NCBI GenBank assembly: GCA_033439265.1
Contig: JAVTVX010000035.1
Span: forward strand, 11,744,001-11,808,000
DNA length: 64,000 bases
DNA from: Dillenia suffruticosa
Lineage: Eukaryota > Streptophyta > Magnoliopsida > Dilleniales > Dilleniaceae
Direction of reading: 5' to 3'
Shown here piece after piece: positions 61,601-64,000 of the stretch. Numbering within the stretch: the first letter of the stretch is position 1; each line of letters begins with the position of its first letter. The notes beneath the pieces are model-generated. The model saw only the letters and a list, made by a program, of their open reading frames with translations. It did no database searches and was not told the origin of the DNA. The position numbers and the translations under genes are program-made.

Positions 61601-62533
61601 ATTTTTACGGAATTTGAAATCAGCGACGGATTTGGAATCCGTCGCTTTAGCAACGGATTTTTTTATTATTACAGATTTTTTTTCCCTAAATTAGTGACGG
61701 ATTTTAGCGATAAAAATTATCTGTTGCTAAATTTAGCGACGAATTTTAGATTTCGTCGCTAAATTTAGCAACGGATTTTTTTATGTCGTTGATTTAGTGA
61801 CGGATAATTTTTCGTCGCTAAAGTTTGTGACGAATTTTAGCGACAAAAAATTATTTGTCGCTAAATTTAGCGACGGATTTCAATTTTCATCGCTAAATTT
61901 TTGCGATGCATTATTAACGATAAAAAATTTTTCGTCGCTAAATCCGTCGCTAATGTTTTTAACGACGAATTTTTTTAAAATTTTCGTCGCTAAATTTGTG
62001 GCTAAAAGACTGTTTTTTTGTAGTGATTATAGATGTGGATCCAAATGAAATTTGTGGGGATGACGATAAAGAATTAGATTTTCATACAGAGGATAAAGAT
62101 GGGGATGAGGATGAGGATGGGGATGGTGATGGAGATGAATCTGAAAGTGGAGATGACAATGAAAATTTTGATTTTTGAAACCGGGTAAGTTTAGTTTTGT
62201 ACACATAGATATTCTCAATGTAATACATTTCAATTTGTTTCCTTATGATATAATTATCTTTATTATACATCATTTATTTATTTATCTACATATCTGCTTA
62301 TGCTTTTGCCATTTACTAATTTTTGTATTTCTCTAATTTTAAACCATATTGGCGTCCCAAACCTAATACTTTGCTTTCTTTTTGTAGATAATTTGGGTTA
62401 GGTAGTTGGACTCTTGGTAATATTTTGTTGGCTACAAAGTTTGAATATGGTAAGTTTTTCATGCCCTTTCTTATGTATTGTTAAAACATACAATTGTTGT
62501 TTTTGTCATTTGTTTAACATTTATGCTTATTAG

Positions 62534-63538
62534 CATAAACGTGGAGGACACGTTCGAACTTCACAAGGAAGATCAAGTACTTCCCCTTCTCCTTCCCCTT
62601 CGCCGTCCCCTTCCACTTCCCCCTGTCCTTCTGCTTCAGCCCCATCAGTTGCACCTTCAGTGCAACAATCAAATGATGTGGGGAATACAAGTATAGAGGA
62701 TAGGCGAAACATCATATCCGCTTGTGGAGATTCGTAAGTATTTAATGTTAAAATTTTACTTAATTTGTTTATTTTATTTATATATATGGTTCTTTAATTT
62801 ATCTTATTTATTTATCATTGCTCATTTATAAATTGTTCATATCTAGATTCTCAGACCCAATATATGTGGTGCGTATTATAAATAAAATTGTTAATAATCA
62901 TTGGGAAGGGATATCAATGAATTACACAAGCACGGAGAATGAAATAAAGGAATTATGGTGGAGAGAATTTAAGATAAATTTTATCTTTCAATTGATACAT
63001 CAATTAAAGTTTATGCCTTAATTAAGATAATTGTGTTTTTGTTTATTGCAGCGGAGGTTTAGTTGGGATGAATCAGAAGATACTGAGATAAGAAGAAATT
63101 TAAAAAAAAAAAAAGCTGGTGATCACATTCGAAATGTGATCAACAAAGCCAAAACAAATCGGAAGAAACCGAATTGAGGAAAATTGGGTAAGAATGTTGG
63201 CAATTTGGTAGTCCGATGACAGCAAAAAAAGAAGTGAGTAGAATAAAAGGAGCAGATCTTGTAATTTCGGGCAAGCATCTGCCACTTACGCGGGGGGGTC
63301 AATCAATGTCGAAGAATATAAAAAAAGATTGGTAACTATTTCAAACATTTATATTTTTATTTAATCCATTTAATTCTTTTTTTACTATTTCATTATTATT
63401 GGTAACTTTAAATGATTTTTTTAAAATTTTTTATAGGCCAAGGAAAAGGGATTTGAGCCATCATATATCGACACTTTTGAGCGAACATTTCAAAAGAAGG
63501 ATAACACTTGGAGTGGGGAGAGAGCAAAAGTAATATCG
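62534..63538 (+). pseudogene. second gene of element E: Transposase_24 (Ptta/En/Spm) relic
   Basis: Exon-like parts: 62534-62733 (HKRGGHVRTSQGRSS, a Ser/Pro-rich stretch, RRNIISACGDS), 62847 onward (NNHWEGISMNYTST, ELWWREFK), 63052-63331 (RRFSWDESED, NVINKAKTNRKK, TRGGQSMSKN) and 63437-63538 (GFEPSYIDTFERTFQKKDNTW). The ELWWREF, NRxK and FERTFQKKDNTW order matches plant En/Spm Transposase_24 proteins. Splice sites GTAAGT at 62734, GGTAAC at 63331-63336 and GGTATG at 63538-63543 are kept. After WWREFK the expected donor reads ATAAAT, so it seems lost. There is also an in-frame TGA near 63176 and a shift shortly after. Earlier exons were not resolved. Confidence 0.75.
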
Positions 63539-63542
63539 GTAT

Positions 63543-64000
63543 GTAATTGAAACTTTGACAATTAAAATTGCAATTCCATAGGCTTAGATTTCTCCTTCTC
63601 TTGCACGTTATCTTTCCGGTAAATATACATGTATCTATTTTTTCCTCCCTTTTTTAATATAATATGATATAATCTAAATGGTCTTCCCTCCCCCAAGCAT
63701 ACATTATAATTTTGAATTTTATTACTCAAAGTAATTGCTTTTGGATTTTGCATCCATAGAATCTTATCAGAGAAAAGGAGGAAAGGACATTTCGGGTGTT
63801 GGCTGGTAGATTCCCATTGGTAATAGTAATGGGAAATTTTATTGGCTAACCTAGGAGGTATGATCATGTTCTAGTGGTAGATCTTTCCAGGTTTGGACCT
63901 AGGGAGTGATAATTATAAGTTTGGGTCCCCATCATTTTTCTTTCAAAGTTCTTTCTGTTTCCCAGAAAGTGTAGATAGATAAACTGATTTTTGGCTCTTC
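63543..64000. other. end of window, unassigned
   Basis: No coding was recognised. TTCTAGTGGTAGATC followed by GGTTTGGACCTAGGG at 63868-63905 looks like a SINE-type pair of boxes. The right arm and terminus of element E are not reached. Confidence 0.4.

Larger units (their letters stand above)
59669..62025. mobile_element. element B: non-autonomous CACTA element nested in the E transposase gene
   Basis: The ends are CACTACAAAAAAACATGG and CTGTTTTTTTGTAGTG, a perfect 13-base terminal invert. ATT flanks both sides (59666-59668 and 62026-62028). At 2357 bp it has the same order of parts as element A: arm repeats, GC block, tRNA-like stretch 1, AT core, tRNA-like stretch 2, GC patch, arm repeats. 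Removing it with one ATT copy joins the two coding halves in frame across ...RVPYGAI and IDVDPNE.... Confidence 0.93.
56071..62178 (+). pseudogene. TNP2-like CACTA transposase, broken and split by element B
   Basis: This would have cut and inserted the element's ends. Order of parts: transposase-associated domain at 56071-56260 (VWMYNKNL, then LRCSCRKCSNGKF); Transposase_21 core (WGGCDTHTKLS, YWRDDENAEFCKFC, ILTPYNLPLSMCMK, INDFPAYGMLSGWS, LDVMHVEKNIFDN); DUF4218-like part (LVHLPYEAKVAGP, then VEEMITFASYYFESHVQ after an intron with acceptor at about 58518); DUF4216-like part at 59230-59500 (YDFYGLLDEIIEIEYPG, CNWFDP); and an acidic C-terminal tail ending at 62178. Lesions seen: frameshift near 56185, in-frame TAG at 56586-56588, frameshift and stop near 57300, TGA near 57362, TGA near 57658, frameshift near 57770, frameshift near 59462, TGA near 59525. 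Element B interrupts the coding sequence at 59669-62025, plus a 3-bp duplication. It cannot be functional. Confidence 0.88.
54495..63542 (+). mobile_element. element E: decayed autonomous-type CACTA (En/Spm) element
   Basis: From left to right: arm-like repeats (AGTGACGGTT, CCCGTCACTAA, TTTAGCGACAGA, TTTTGTCGCTGAG at 54498-54570), a pyrimidine-rich leader with two local duplications, a TNP2-like transposase relic (56071-62178) split by element B, and a Transposase_24-type gene relic (62534-63538). This two-gene order is typical of plant CACTA elements. The right arm and terminus were not found before the window ends, and the left terminus is not visible, so the coordinates are minimal. Confidence 0.7.

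Noticed and set aside
61244..62048. Frames of 71-90 codons within element B
   Set aside because: They run through tRNA-like, GC-rich and arm-repeat DNA of a non-autonomous element and have no protein resemblance.

Overview
The window is nuclear DNA of a flowering plant, most likely a eudicot. The evidence is an AT-rich background, short GT-AG introns, a plant-type PIP5K with N-terminal MORN repeats, and En/Spm (CACTA), L1-type LINE, Copia and hAT elements. I cannot name the species.

Layout. Positions 1-12.1 kb are the genic end, with two minus-strand genes. The first is a complete eight-exon phosphatidylinositol-4-phosphate 5-kinase (2451-7054, 766 aa). The second is a four-exon gene for a 165-aa protein I do not recognise (10872-12099), whose introns carry long (CT)n tracts. 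From 13 kb to the end the window is a nested transposon landscape. Element D (about 13186-21368, CACTA-like) is split by element C (14151-20998, clear CACTA termini, TGA target duplication). A decayed LINE lies on the minus strand (21.8-25.25 kb). A tandem Copia derivative has three LTRs and two short internal parts (26353-28308). A non-autonomous hAT element follows (28419-29623). A plus-strand LTR with its primer-binding site (30812-31324) abuts the 3' end of a minus-strand Copia with an extra ORF (31678-36190). Then come degenerate repeats and GC-rich blocks (36.2-38.5 and 43.7 kb), and the non-autonomous CACTA element A (45642-47730, ACG duplication). A decayed plant-transposon ORF lies at 51170-52737. 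The last large unit is a decayed autonomous-type CACTA element E (about 54.5-63.5 kb) with a TNP2-like transposase and a second Transposase_24 gene. Its transposase gene is split by element B (59669-62025, ATT duplication), a sister of A.

The most unusual feature is a set of G/C-dominated repeat blocks of about 70-690 bp sitting in otherwise very AT-rich DNA. In four CACTA-type elements the block is followed by a minus-strand tRNA-like stretch and then a pyrimidine-rich tract with CTCACTCTCA-like or TCTATTCTCAC-like motifs. Element A carries three perfect 22-bp palindromes spaced exactly 68 bp apart inside its block. The arms of A, B, D and E share dense TTAGCGAC/GTCGCTAA motifs, the kind of subterminal repeat a CACTA transposase reads, so E-type proteins may once have mobilised A and B. 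No CRISPR, rRNA gene or convincing functional tRNA gene was seen.
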